Below, piece by piece: positions 44,600 to 54,353 of a stretch of DNA of 64,000 bases. The first letter of the stretch is position 1. Each line of letters starts with the position of its first letter. The DNA is from Aureispira sp. CCB-E (lineage in GTDB: Bacteria > Bacteroidota > Bacteroidia > Chitinophagales > Saprospiraceae): contig NZ_CP133671.1 in NCBI RefSeq assembly GCF_031326345.1, forward strand, positions 4,774,001 through 4,838,000, given 5' to 3'. A program made the position numbers and the translations under genes. A model generated the notes under the pieces. It did no database searches. It was not told where the DNA came from and saw nothing but the letters and a program-made list of their open reading frames with translations.

Positions 44600-44646
44600 T
44601 AAAAAAAATGCATATTATACCCTCTCAATTTGGTATAATATGCATT
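44600..44646 (-). terminator. Strong hairpin terminator after the ABC1 kinase gene
   Basis: A perfect 15 bp palindrome, AATGCATATTATACC (44607-44621) with GGTATAATATGCATT (44632-44646), has a 10-base loop. On the reverse strand the hairpin is followed by eight T (A run at 44601-44608). It lies about 70 bases after the stop at 44717 and is AT-rich but long. Confidence 0.8.
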
Positions 44647-44716
44647 CTAAGATGTTAACTTATCAGCTATGGTTTGTAAATTATTTTTTATCTATTCATC
44701 CAACTCAAGTGTTTTA

Positions 44717-46348
44717 CTATTTCGGTGTTCTCAAAAGCGTTAGCCAAAAGCTAAAAAATGAGGCAAATCCAAAGACTTGGAAAAACATCGTTAAATAAGG
44801 ATAGGCATTGGTACTATCTAGTAATACGTAAAAATAAATAGCCGCTAAAAAAGCAATTAACCATACTATTTGTTGTCCTATCATTTGCATTCGGCTAAAA
44901 CCTTCTTTGATATTTCGAACATCAATGGTAATTTTTCCTTGATTGGCTTTCTTGATAATTTTTTGAACTTCAACGGGTAAAGTTGCTGCTGCCGTTACTT
45001 GCCGTTTTACAATATTCAAAGCCATTTTAGCCATACCACTTTTCCCACCAATCAACTCACGCTCAAGATAAGGTTTTAAGGTATGGACAGGATTCCAATC
45101 TGGATCTAACAAATAAACAACGCCTCCAACCAATACCACTGCACGATTCAACAAAACCCATTCCTTAGGAATTTGTACGATACGAGCCAACTCGCGAATA
45201 TTAACTAATTTGAGTGCTTGTCTTAATTGATCTTCCGAAATATCCTGAATATTCAAGCTTTCCATTTCCAGCTCATTCTCAATAAAATCTTGAATATCGT
45301 CAATCAATTTTCGAACGACTCTAGCTGTCGCTTCACCATTCGCAATAAAACCTAATTGACGCAAAGATTTAACCATTTCGCCTGCATCCTGTTGAATCAT
45401 ATTTTGTATTAAGATCGGAATGCCTCGTTTCATTTTAGGACTCAATCTAGATACTGCTCCAAAATCCAATAAAATAATTTGCCCTTCTTTATTCACTAGT
45501 AAATTTCCTGGATGTGCATCTGCATGATAAAATCCATCCACCAAAATCATATGACAAAAAACTCGCACCAAACATTCGGTTAATTGGTGCAAATCTAAAT
45601 TCCACGTCAACAACTGATCCACATCACTAATTTTAACCCCTTCACAGTATTCAATTGTCAAAATTTTCTTTGAACTATATTCGGTGTAGACCTCAGGAAC
45701 ATAAATACCTTTTTCGTGTTTTACATTCTCCTTAATAATTTGCATTGATTCCGCCTCCTTACAGTAATCAAGCTCATCCTCTACCATTTCCTCCACTTGC
45801 TCGTATAGATGCTTCATTCCCTTTATTTTCATAAATTTCGAGAACATCTTAACAATCCGTTTAATGATTGTCAAATCCATATGCGCTAACTCATCTACTT
45901 CAGGGTGTTGCACTTTTACAACTACTTCTTTATCCCCTAACATAGCTCGATGCGCCTGCCCAATAGAAGCTGCCGCTAAAGGGACTTCATCAAAACGAGT
46001 AAAGAGTTCATCAATAGGCTTCCCTAGTTCTTTCATAACCGCTCTATTGATCGTTTCAAAAGAATGAGGAGGAACATTATCTTGTAATTGCTCTAACGGT
46101 GCTCTAAACTCTTCTGGCAAAACATTGGACAAGGTGGAGATTAATTGACCAGCTTTGATGAATAAACCTTGAAGTTCCAACATCATATCTTTTATGCGTT
46201 CAGCATTCTTCCTGTTTTTTTCTCTAATACGAGAATACCAGTACTCCTTTCCTCTAATTTTGGATACTAAATAGAGCCAAAAGTAGCTAAAACCTACTTT
46301 AAATGCCATCCAGTATGCTTTTCTGCGCCTTGTACTTGCCTTATGCAT
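44717..46348 (-). CDS. ABC1/UbiB (AarF) atypical kinase
   Basis: This is a 543-residue member of the UbiB/ADCK family. It shows the family KxGQ motif (FIKAGQLIST, residues 64-72) and PEEFRAPLEQLQDNVPP next to it, then AAASIGQAHRA (the glycine-loop replacement by Ala-rich sequence), VVKVQHP, YHADAHPGNLLVNKEGQIILLDFG for the catalytic and metal loops, and two membrane helices at the end. It is thought to support ubiquinone or menaquinone biosynthesis by ATPase activity. There are no quinone genes beside it. Confidence 0.88.
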   Translation of the reverse strand: MHKASTRRRKAYWMAFKVGFSYFWLYLVSKIRGKEYWYSRIREKNRKNAERIKDMMLELQGLFIKAGQLISTLSNVLPEEFRAPLEQLQDNVPPHSFETINRAVMKELGKPIDELFTRFDEVPLAAASIGQAHRAMLGDKEVVVKVQHPEVDELAHMDLTIIKRIVKMFSKFMKIKGMKHLYEQVEEMVEDELDYCKEAESMQIIKENVKHEKGIYVPEVYTEYSSKKILTIEYCEGVKISDVDQLLTWNLDLHQLTECLVRVFCHMILVDGFYHADAHPGNLLVNKEGQIILLDFGAVSRLSPKMKRGIPILIQNMIQQDAGEMVKSLRQLGFIANGEATARVVRKLIDDIQDFIENELEMESLNIQDISEDQLRQALKLVNIRELARIVQIPKEWVLLNRAVVLVGGVVYLLDPDWNPVHTLKPYLERELIGGKSGMAKMALNIVKRQVTAAATLPVEVQKIIKKANQGKITIDVRNIKEGFSRMQMIGQQIVWLIAFLAAIYFYVLLDSTNAYPYLTMFFQVFGFASFFSFWLTLLRTPK

Positions 46349-46834
46349 ATATTTTGTTAGAATTGTTTTCTATTGGGTATAAGTAGTTGTTCTCTAATAA
46401 ATAAACATTGATTGAATTTAGCTTTATTGGGGCGTTTTCCCCTAAATGTGTTGCTATTTCAGCGTATTGTTATTTATTACGAGTAGTAACTTTTAAGTAG
46501 AACTATAAACTTGTAAATGTATTTGGAAATTGTTGTATTTAGACTAAAACAACAAAGCTTAGCCTATCACATGATTATAGAACAGCCAAAAACACATTTT
46601 GTTCAGCTAACCCAACTATTTTTCATAATTTGGCAACGTAATTCTTATGTAGTAGTAAAAAGTCTACTAATGGCTATACTTTTCTATATCTGATAAAATT
46701 GAATAGAGTTCTTCTTACTAGTCGTAAAAAAGATTAATACGATTTCCCAATGGAGTAATAATAGAGACAACACCTACCTTAATTCTAATATTTTCTAATT
46801 CGTCAAACAATGCCTTTTATTCAAAAAATAGCGT
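46349..46834. other. Gene-free stretch with one 58-codon frame
   Basis: About 490 bases lie between the kinase start and the serine hydrolase stop. A forward frame at 46517-46693 encodes 58 residues (MYLEIVVFRLKQQSLAYHMI and on), with no recognised motif and no promoter box; it could be real but I do not call it. A small GGGG/CCCC hairpin is at about 46429-46442. Confidence 0.4.
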
Positions 46835-48343
46835 TTACTTTACTTTTTTGAAGTACATTAAATTTACAGCTGGCCAAGAATTATAATAAAAACCTAATAC
46901 CTTTCCGTCTTTGACATCATAGTACATCCGAGTTTGTTTTCCTCCTTTTTTGTATCCCAAACTAATGCCGTCCAATTGCGTTAATTCTTTCCGTTTTTTT
47001 CCTTCCTTAAAAAGCTTTGTATCTCTTTTCCACAACCATTTTCGTCTCTTGTATTGGTCTAGAGTTGGCAACAAATCCAATGTCATTTCTGCTCCAGCTT
47101 CATTGACATAAGTTCCTGCAAACTGCTCTCCAAAATCTAAGGATGCGTCTGTTAAGTCTGTACGTCCATGCGCCAACAAAACAGACAACCTTCCCAATAA
47201 AAGAGACCAATGGTTCTTTTCTTCTGCTCCTGTTCGCACCATGATAATGTTATCTTTAGGAGCGACAAAAATATATTGACCATTGTACCCTGCTGCCCAG
47301 TATTGATCGTTGTTTTCAAATCCTAATTCCTCATATCCATTCCGCCAGTAGCAATTAGAGTATCCAAACCAACGATTCATATCTCGATGTTTTAATTCAT
47401 CTACAAACCACTTGGGTACAATCTGCTGCCCCTCCCAAACACCATCGTTTAACATCAATTTTCCAAAACGAGCCATATCAGGCGCCGCCAATGCCATTCC
47501 ACCAAATGTTCTTGGGTTTCGATGTTTTTTACTATCTAGCGTAACCATTGCATCGTACTGCATTCCCACGGGTCGCCATATTTTTGCTTCCAAATAGCTT
47601 GCTAAGCTTTGTCCGATTGCCTCTTCTAAACAAACACCCAAAATTTGAGTTGACAAAGACTTATACGCAAAACGAGTGTTCGGTTCATATTTTGCCTTGG
47701 CAGCCCGATTGATAAAACGCTTTTGGTTGCCAGTATAATACAATCCTCCCAAACGCAACACATTGTCAAAGTCATGCCAATTTAGTCCCGAAACCATTCC
47801 CATTAAATGACGTAGTGTTATGTTCTTTCGAGCATCGTCTCCAAATTCTGGAATAAAATCAGCAACTTTTTGATCCAAAGATAACAAGCCTTCTTCTGCT
47901 GCAATTGCTGCCAAGGTGGCTGTAATAGCTTTGGTAACAGAAAATACAACTTTGGGTTTGTTTTTGGCGCCACCATTCAGATATCGTTCATACAATACCG
48001 AATCATTTTTGATGATAATAAGCGCTGTGGTTTTTGACTTTTCTAAAAAAGCATCAAAATTATTCGTTTCTAGGTTTTCTTCCGTGGGTATCCACTGCTC
48101 CATTGGTGGGATGTTAGCGGGGGAATTGGCATTAATAAACAAAGGCTTCTTTGGCAGCATTGCTTCCATAGATGATGTCGCCCAATCGTTCATAGCCGAC
48201 CCTGATATGGTATCACAAGCAAATACTTTATGATGGTCTTCTATGCTAGGTTTAAAGAATACAACAATTTTGGTTAAAGTGCAACTGGATAAAGAGCAAA
48301 CCATTGATAAACAAACAATGATTTGTAGTAAAGATTTGATCAT
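46835..48343 (-). CDS. Class C beta-lactamase-related serine hydrolase lipoprotein
   Basis: This 502-residue lipoprotein has a lipobox LSSC (Cys21). The catalytic motif SVTK (Ser135, Lys138) appears in VVFSVTKAITATLAAIA, followed by LRHLMGMVSGL and RFAYKSLSTQILG, the Tyr of the YxN-type motif being Tyr in AYKS. The family includes beta-lactamases, D-aminopeptidases and esterases; the long C-terminal part (about 400-502) is a separate beta domain. It should be attached to the outer membrane. The substrate is unknown. Confidence 0.85.
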   Translation of the reverse strand: MIKSLLQIIVCLSMVCSLSSCTLTKIVVFFKPSIEDHHKVFACDTISGSAMNDWATSSMEAMLPKKPLFINANSPANIPPMEQWIPTEENLETNNFDAFLEKSKTTALIIIKNDSVLYERYLNGGAKNKPKVVFSVTKAITATLAAIAAEEGLLSLDQKVADFIPEFGDDARKNITLRHLMGMVSGLNWHDFDNVLRLGGLYYTGNQKRFINRAAKAKYEPNTRFAYKSLSTQILGVCLEEAIGQSLASYLEAKIWRPVGMQYDAMVTLDSKKHRNPRTFGGMALAAPDMARFGKLMLNDGVWEGQQIVPKWFVDELKHRDMNRWFGYSNCYWRNGYEELGFENNDQYWAAGYNGQYIFVAPKDNIIMVRTGAEEKNHWSLLLGRLSVLLAHGRTDLTDASLDFGEQFAGTYVNEAGAEMTLDLLPTLDQYKRRKWLWKRDTKLFKEGKKRKELTQLDGISLGYKKGGKQTRMYYDVKDGKVLGFYYNSWPAVNLMYFKKVK

Positions 48344-48543
48344 AATAAAATATGCGAGGGATTATTTTTTTAATGCTCTAAAAAGGAAGCTTTCTTTTGA
48401 GAGACTCGCAATATACAAAAAATCAAAGCGATATGCAATAGATATTTAAAAATTGCCATAGACTTTAACGCTATCCAACGGCAATAGATCCTCAAAACAT
48501 CTCGTAGTAACACAATGTGGGGAAAATCGTTTATAGAAGTATT

Positions 48544-50229
48544 TTAGTGCTCTGATACCCGTAATAAATTGGGATCTTTTAACTGGTACAAAGCTACCTC
48601 TGGGCTTTCATAGATTATTTCTATACTTGCTGGATGCTTTTTCTCGTAACAATCTTTGATACAACGAGGCAAATCATCGTAAGAAAAATTCGACATATAA
48701 CGAGTCGCACCATTCACCAATACATATACTGTTTTTTCGGGTGAAAATGTTAGCTCAGGTAAGTCTGAATAATCATAGAACTGAACAGGCCCCTCTTCGT
48801 TATATTCTAATAAATATTGCCCCATGTGTTTTTGTATAACATTCGTAAGAACAATTGTTGGTTCTTTCTTATCTTTTAAATACGCATAAATTACTGCTCG
48901 TTGTTCTACATAAGAATGTTTATTGGCTGTTTGCATAGAAGAAATAATAGGCATTAGCGCCACTGTTCCCATCCCTAGTAGAAAGCCACTTACAATAATC
49001 GTTCGATTGGGTAAGATAATACGCAAAAGCACCAGTACCATTATTCCTAAATAAGCCCATTCAAAGTTTCCAATTGCCTTGTATTTTGCTAATAAAAAAA
49101 CAAGTATGGAAACAATTAAAAATGCAAATTTTCTTTCTTTTTTTTGTGCAAAATGGTACAAGGCAGGTGCCGCGACAACTGCTGCAATTGGTACTAAAAA
49201 CAAAAAATGGCGGATATCAGGACAAATTGGCAAATACGCTTTGTAAGACGTTGTCATAAAATTAGATGACAGCAGCGACAGCACTAAAATCAAGGCCCAG
49301 TACGATTGTTCGTTTTTAAAGGTGATGAAGTCACGAAAACGATGGCTAAAAATGGCAGGCAACGCCAACATAAGACTAATCATCATTCCTGTTCTAAGAA
49401 ATTTCTCGATCATCTCATAACCAATTCGATGCAACAATACCCCCCAAGGTTGTATGGCATAATTGCAAAAAGCAAACGAACGCCCTTCTCCCAAATTATC
49501 ATCTAAACCTGCCTCAACAGCATGAAATCTTGCAAGCGGGTCTCCTGTCAACAAGTAGATAACGAATAAATATAAAATACCCATTGCCGTACAACAAAAA
49601 GCCGTATACAACCAAAACTTATAGTGCCGTTTTAGCACGACATCTATTAATAACAAAATAAAAAAGACAGGAAATAAAAGCAGAACGGACTGCTTGGTGA
49701 TGTATGCCCAAATTAACACCAAGGATAATATTAAGGCATGTTTAAATGGGGTGGTCTGTTGTTTAAAATGATGATGCCAAATTAAAGCAAATGCAGCAAA
49801 CGTGGCTAAGGCTACCGATGTATCGGGCATGATTTTATCGGAATAGTACATTGTCCAATTATCCAACACATAAATCAATGCTGCTATTACTCCTACCAGT
49901 CGTACTTCTTTTTGAAGTACCTTAAAAATTAGTAATACCGTTAATAATAACACCAAAGAAGCAGGGATAGCTGAAACCGTATCATTAACACCAAATAGAG
50001 CATAGAAAAAACCTGTCAAGCTAATAAATCCCCAACGATAAGAAAAAAAGTCTTCGTTTAAAAAAAACAATTGTCCATCTGCCCATTTCTTGCCATAATA
50101 ACCATAGCCCATAATGTCATCAAACCCATAATGACCAAAATATCCACCATAATGATGGACAAATAAAAAGGCTATAATACCTAAAAAAGTATATAGCCTA
50201 ATGTCTTTATATAAGTTTTTTTCCTTCAT
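48544..50229 (-). CDS. GT39-like glycosyltransferase (ArnT/PMT type membrane protein)
   Basis: This 561-residue protein has about ten transmembrane helices and a soluble C-terminal part. The first loop has the acidic block YGFDDIMGYGYYGKKWADGQ, typical for lipid-linked sugar transferases of the GT-C class (the Asp binds the polyprenyl phosphate), and NWTMYYSDKIMPD follows. It should add a sugar to protein or lipid in the periplasm. Its ATG is directly next to the dapA stop at 50230, so the three genes 51659, 51126 and 50229 form an operon. Confidence 0.7.
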   Translation of the reverse strand: MKEKNLYKDIRLYTFLGIIAFLFVHHYGGYFGHYGFDDIMGYGYYGKKWADGQLFFLNEDFFSYRWGFISLTGFFYALFGVNDTVSAIPASLVLLLTVLLIFKVLQKEVRLVGVIAALIYVLDNWTMYYSDKIMPDTSVALATFAAFALIWHHHFKQQTTPFKHALILSLVLIWAYITKQSVLLLFPVFFILLLIDVVLKRHYKFWLYTAFCCTAMGILYLFVIYLLTGDPLARFHAVEAGLDDNLGEGRSFAFCNYAIQPWGVLLHRIGYEMIEKFLRTGMMISLMLALPAIFSHRFRDFITFKNEQSYWALILVLSLLSSNFMTTSYKAYLPICPDIRHFLFLVPIAAVVAAPALYHFAQKKERKFAFLIVSILVFLLAKYKAIGNFEWAYLGIMVLVLLRIILPNRTIIVSGFLLGMGTVALMPIISSMQTANKHSYVEQRAVIYAYLKDKKEPTIVLTNVIQKHMGQYLLEYNEEGPVQFYDYSDLPELTFSPEKTVYVLVNGATRYMSNFSYDDLPRCIKDCYEKKHPASIEIIYESPEVALYQLKDPNLLRVSEH

Positions 50230-51126
50230 CTAAACCAAGACTAATTCCTTTAGTTTAGTTATGATAGAATCTATGGATTCCTTGGTTGTAGGAGTTGCTG
50301 GTACTAATGGCAATCGCAATTCTTCTTCACAAATACCCAATTGATGCAAGACATATTTTATTCCCGCTGGATTGCCATCCACAAACAACAAATCTACCAA
50401 TTGCATAAATGAATAATGCAAGTTTCTAGCCTTTAGAAAGTCTCCAGCCAAACCTGCTCTAACCATATCTGAATATCCTTGAGGATACGCATTTCCAATA
50501 ACGGAAATCAAGCCATCCATTCCACAAGCCAACATAGGTAATGTCAAGTTATCATCTCCTGACAAAACAGAGAAGTTCGCTGGTTTTGCACCATTGACAA
50601 TTTCCATGCACTGCGCTAAATTGCCTGAAGCTTCTTTGATTGCGACAAATTTATCGCTTGCATTTGCCAAGCGCAAGGTTGTGGCAGCTGTCATATTAGA
50701 AGCTGTACGACCTGGAACATTGTACAAAATAATTGGACAAGGAGCAACTGCTGCTATTGCCATAAAATGCTGATAAATTCCTTCTTGAGTAGGTTTATTA
50801 TAAGCAGGGCTAGCCGATAAAATCCCATCAATTCCTTTAAAATGGTAGTTTTGAATACTTTTAATAACTGCCGCCGTGTTATTTCCTCCGAAGCCTGCAA
50901 CAATCGCAACTCTACCAGCAGCAATTTTGACTGTAAAATCTAGTACAGCGTGCTTTTCCGTTTCGCTTAATGTCACCGACTCCCCTGTTGTTCCTAAGGA
51001 CACTAAGAACTCTACCCCACCATCTATATTATGATTAATCAATCGCTCCAAACCATCGTAATCTACGACTCCGTTTTTGAAGGGAGTGACCAAAGCTACT
51101 CCTGTACCTGTAAATATTTTGCTCAT
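50230..51126 (-). CDS. dapA: 4-hydroxy-tetrahydrodipicolinate synthase
   Basis: This 298-residue TIM-barrel enzyme condenses pyruvate with aspartate semialdehyde in lysine and diaminopimelate synthesis. The pyruvate Schiff-base lysine is Lys164 in FVAIKEASGN. Tyr135 in ILYNVPGR and the SLGTTGES block (about 43-50) complete the active site. It is single-copy sized and cytosolic. Its downstream neighbour starts at the base after its stop. The product feeds peptidoglycan synthesis. Confidence 0.95.
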   Translation of the reverse strand: MSKIFTGTGVALVTPFKNGVVDYDGLERLINHNIDGGVEFLVSLGTTGESVTLSETEKHAVLDFTVKIAAGRVAIVAGFGGNNTAAVIKSIQNYHFKGIDGILSASPAYNKPTQEGIYQHFMAIAAVAPCPIILYNVPGRTASNMTAATTLRLANASDKFVAIKEASGNLAQCMEIVNGAKPANFSVLSGDDNLTLPMLACGMDGLISVIGNAYPQGYSDMVRAGLAGDFLKARNLHYSFMQLVDLLFVDGNPAGIKYVLHQLGICEEELRLPLVPATPTTKESIDSIITKLKELVLV

Positions 51127-51134
51127 AATTTAAC

Positions 51135-51659
51135 TTAATGAATCTTTCTTAAATAAGTCTCCATCTGTTGAATGATGGCTCTTAAACTTTGACTTTTGCC
51201 ATACACCATAAAATCATAAAAATCGGTCTTCTCTTCTCTATAATGCCCAATTCTAAATTTAGCTGCTGAAGCAGCTGAGATGTACTCCAAAGGTTGGCAA
51301 TTGTTGATATGCAAAGCAATCAACAAATCAAATGGCTGTTGAATAAAATCTAGCACCTCTTGTTTTTTGGGCGTTTGACTCAAGCCCAAATCTTTGTTGC
51401 AAAAAACGGGAAATTTTTCGTCCTCACTAAGTTCCTTTACATCTTTGTATCCCATCACAGCTACCTGTTTTCGTTGTGTTTGCAACGCTCTTTTGAATGA
51501 TAAAACGGTCTGTGTATCGGTCTCACTGCTAGCATCAAAAAGAATTCCTATATTTTTTGCCGTATCAAGATTGCAAGACGATCTTTGTCTATTTTGTTTG
51601 GCGCATTGTTTCAACTTTCGTTGATACAAATTTTCTTTTATTCCAGTTAACAAGCTCAT
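51135..51659 (-). CDS. DUF6913-like conserved protein
   Basis: This 174-residue cytosolic protein has a basic helical start (MSLLTGIKENLYQRKLKQCA) and then an alternating strand and helix pattern: NIGILFDASSE, KQVAVMGYKDV, FPVFCNKDLG, FDLLIALHIN, RIGHYREEKTDFYDFMVYG. It resembles the DUF6913 family that is carried next to dapA in many Bacteroidota. Nothing shows a catalytic site. It is upstream of dapA by 8 bases, so it is co-transcribed, perhaps in envelope growth. Confidence 0.7.
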   Translation of the reverse strand: MSLLTGIKENLYQRKLKQCAKQNRQRSSCNLDTAKNIGILFDASSETDTQTVLSFKRALQTQRKQVAVMGYKDVKELSEDEKFPVFCNKDLGLSQTPKKQEVLDFIQQPFDLLIALHINNCQPLEYISAASAAKFRIGHYREEKTDFYDFMVYGKSQSLRAIIQQMETYLRKIH

Positions 51660-51764
51660 ATCGGGGGAATATTTAATGTAATTAATTGGTGTTGATCTTT
51701 TTATTATAGATTATCATCCATTAATAATTTAGTAATCTATCTACATTACTAAAACAAACAAAAG

Positions 51765-51811
51765 ACAAGCATTAATTTATCAAATTTAGGACAAAAAAAA
51801 TTAATGCTTGT
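51765..51811 (-). terminator. Terminator after accA
   Basis: ACAAGCATTAATTT (51765-51778) pairs with AAATTAATGCTTGT (51798-51811), a 14 bp perfect stem. T-rich sequence follows on the reverse strand. Confidence 0.7.
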
Positions 51812-51832
51812 TTAAAAATTTATTGTTAACAA

Positions 51833-52795
51833 CTACTTTTTGTAAGTAACACGTCCCATTTGGCTATACTTTTCGATACGAGACTGCACCAATTCATCTT
51901 TAGTTAACTCACTCAAAGCAGTCAATTCTTTTTTAAGGTGACGCTTCAATATTTTTGCGGCTTCTTCTGGTTGTAGATGTGCTCCTCCAACAGGTTCTTT
52001 AATTATTCCATCAATGATACCAAATTCTAACGCATCTGCTCCTGTCAATTTTAGAGCTTCAGCAGCTTCTTTCTTGTGCTCTACATTGCGCCAAAGAATC
52101 GTAGAACAAGACTCTGGAGAAATAACTGTATACCATGTATTTTCCATCATAAAAGTACGATTTCCAACACCAATTCCCAAAGCACCTCCAGAAGCACCTT
52201 CTCCAATTACAACGCAAATAATTGGCACACGAAGTTTTGCCATTTCAAACAAGTTGCGAGCAATCGCCTCTGCTTGACCACGTTCCTCTGCCTCGATTCC
52301 AGGAAATGCACCTGGCGTATCAATCAAACAAATAACAGGTAAATCCAAGCGCTCTGCTGTTTTCATCAAACGCAATGCCTTGCGATATCCTTCTGGGTTT
52401 GGCATACCAAAATTACGATATTGACGCATCTTGATATCTTCTCCCTTTTGTTGACCAATAATCATAACACTATGTTTATCAATCTTGCCAATTCCCCCAA
52501 CAATTGCTTTATCATCCTTGAAGCAACGATCTCCATGCATTTCTACAAAGCGAGAGCACATTTGTTCAATGTAAAATAAGGTATAAGGTCTTTTAGGATG
52601 TCTAGAAAGTTGTACTTTTTGCCACCCAGTTAAATTGTTGTATATGTTTTTTCGAGTGCTTACAATTTTCTTTTCTAATGCAGCAACAGCAGTATTTAAT
52701 GCATCCACATCATGGTTCAAATCTGCAGTTTTCTTTAGTTCTGCTAGTTGTTCGTATAGTTCCTCAATTGGCTTTTCAAAATCTAGAAATAACAT
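51833..52795 (-). CDS. accA: Acetyl-CoA carboxylase carboxyltransferase subunit alpha
   Basis: This 320-residue subunit, together with AccD, transfers CO2 from biotin to acetyl-CoA in the first step of fatty acid synthesis. It has the full family length and the blocks [76 protein letters not shown] and [19 protein letters not shown]. The gene is monocistronic with a terminator after it. It is cytosolic and should be essential. Confidence 0.96.
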   Translation of the reverse strand: MLFLDFEKPIEELYEQLAELKKTADLNHDVDALNTAVAALEKKIVSTRKNIYNNLTGWQKVQLSRHPKRPYTLFYIEQMCSRFVEMHGDRCFKDDKAIVGGIGKIDKHSVMIIGQQKGEDIKMRQYRNFGMPNPEGYRKALRLMKTAERLDLPVICLIDTPGAFPGIEAEERGQAEAIARNLFEMAKLRVPIICVVIGEGASGGALGIGVGNRTFMMENTWYTVISPESCSTILWRNVEHKKEAAEALKLTGADALEFGIIDGIIKEPVGGAHLQPEEAAKILKRHLKKELTALSELTKDELVQSRIEKYSQMGRVTYKK

Positions 52796-53010
52796 AGTTT
52801 GAAAGTTTTTTATAAAAGGATTAGTAAGTTTTTATAGATAAATTGGGCATATATAGGTTATCAACAAAATATTTAGTTTTCTTTCAGATAAGAGGTCACA
52901 TCTATATCGACCAACCTCTAAATCAATGCGTCAGATCAATCTTTGTCCCAATAATTTTACCTCAAGGATTAAAATGATAAGACGTTTAAGACTCAAATCT
53001 ACTACTATTT

Positions 53011-53478
53011 TTACAAATCCCAAATATTAGAAGGAGCTAGAACCATTTTTTTGACTTTTACCTTTCCTTCTATCAGGACTTCTAAGCTTCCACTATTAGG
53101 ATGTTTTTTCCCTTGCCAATACTTGTGCGCACAGCTTGTAATTTTCTCATAACTCAATCCATCACAATGGAGCAAATCCATTTCAGCCAATAAAGGTACA
53201 CCTTCATCAATCTCTACTTCATAGACATAACTCTTGTAGGCATAAAATGTTCTAGCGATTGCCAAATCGGCAAATAAAAAAGTACAATTCAACCTAGATG
53301 GTAGGCTAGCATAATGATGTACGCGAATTGCTTCAAATATTTCTTCTTTAATATAAGTAGCGTATTCTTTTTCTATTGAATCATGTCTGCGAATTCGCTC
53401 TCCGTAAACACCTAAAGTAAGAATAGTTCCCTCTCTAAGTTTTCGATGAGATACGTGGTAATAATTCATATACGCCAA
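53011..53478 (-). CDS. DUF2441-like protein
   Basis: This 155-residue protein starts MNYYHVSHRKLREGTILTLG, then has CTFLFADLAIARTFYAYKSYVYEVEID. These match the scattered family DUF2441 of small cytosolic proteins, in which a YHxS/HR start and a later strand resemble ADP-ribosyltransferase folds. The second ATG, at codon 4, is an equally good start. There is no signal peptide or membrane part. It is single. The enzymatic hint is weak. Confidence 0.6.
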   Translation of the reverse strand: MAYMNYYHVSHRKLREGTILTLGVYGERIRRHDSIEKEYATYIKEEIFEAIRVHHYASLPSRLNCTFLFADLAIARTFYAYKSYVYEVEIDEGVPLLAEMDLLHCDGLSYEKITSCAHKYWQGKKHPNSGSLEVLIEGKVKVKKMVLAPSNIWDL

Positions 53479-53617
53479 TTTTATTTTTTAGCTTTTGTGC
53501 TTGTCATAATAATAGTCTACTAAAAAGTAAGCAGATTGATTGAATAAACAAGTTAGAGAAAATACTTTAAGTAGATAGCATTAACTTTCATAAAAATAAT
53601 CGTTTAGAATAAAAAGC

Positions 53618-53656
53618 AGAAAAGTTCCTTTTAGCCAATGCTAAAGAAACTTTTCT
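53618..53656 (-). terminator. Terminator after the beta-barrel gene
   Basis: AGAAAAGTT...TTTTAGC (53618-53635) pairs with GCTAAAGAAACTTTTCT (53640-53656), with a 4-base loop. On the reverse strand it is followed by GCTTTTTATT. It serves the gene that ends at 53691. Confidence 0.7.
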
Positions 53657-53690
53657 AGAATTTTATTTATCAAATTTACCAATAACCATT

Positions 53691-54344
53691 CTACTCCTTT
53701 TGTTTCTTCTTTTTAACCTTAGAAGAATCCCAAATCGTGTAGCCTAAGTATATCGTGCTACCTATGTGTTTGAAATAAATCGTTTCATTTTTACTTGAAA
53801 AGGTATGTTGCTCAAAATCATTCAAACCTAAGTGAAATCTAGCTCCTAAACTAAATCTTTTGTATTTTCCTTCAATGCCAAACAAAAGTCCTATATAGGG
53901 TCTTGTTTGTCCTTTTTTTGCAGCATTTATCACACTTCCTACATTTGCTAAACTTAGCCCAAATTCAGAACCGCCTTCTATGACTAAAGATATTTCTTTA
54001 GAAAAGTTTTTTTTGTAACCCAATAGAACAGGTATGGTTAAATACATAAAAACATTTTCAAAGCCTTTAAAAAAATAATCATTAGCCCCCAAAGAAAGTA
54101 AAGAAAAGCCTGTTGACAACCTAAATAAATTATAGGTATACTCATATTTTACATTTATATTGAGTGTATAAAATGGCGTAAATTCATACAAATCAGCGTA
54201 ATAAGAACTTGTATTTAATGCTGCTCTTGTCCCCACTTTATATAAAGTAGAAACTGTCCATCCAGCAGTAGCAGAAATATTATGTTGTGCTGAAATAAAA
54301 CTACTACTAAAAGTAAATAGTAATATTAAAATGATATTTTTCAT
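53691..54344 (-). CDS. Outer-membrane beta-barrel protein
   Basis: This 217-residue protein has a signal peptide (to about SSSFISAQ) and alternating strands of a small barrel: FYTLNINVKYEYTYNLFRLS, FMYLTIPVLLGYKKN, VIEGGSEFGLSLANVG, LLFGIEGKYKRFSLGARFH, STIYLGYTIWD. It ends in a lysine-rich tail VKKKKQKE after the last strand, as in the unrelated cluster at 13-14 kb. It starts 9 bases after the stop of the lipoprotein gene upstream (54354), so they are an operon. Confidence 0.72.
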   Translation of the reverse strand: MKNIILILLFTFSSSFISAQHNISATAGWTVSTLYKVGTRAALNTSSYYADLYEFTPFYTLNINVKYEYTYNLFRLSTGFSLLSLGANDYFFKGFENVFMYLTIPVLLGYKKNFSKEISLVIEGGSEFGLSLANVGSVINAAKKGQTRPYIGLLFGIEGKYKRFSLGARFHLGLNDFEQHTFSSKNETIYFKHIGSTIYLGYTIWDSSKVKKKKQKE

Positions 54345-54353
54345 TATTTTCTT

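Noticed and set aside
46517-46693. A 58-codon frame between the ABC1 kinase and the serine hydrolase
   Set aside because: It has a proper start and stop but no motif, promoter box or neighbour link. It is within the length expected by chance in AT-rich DNA.
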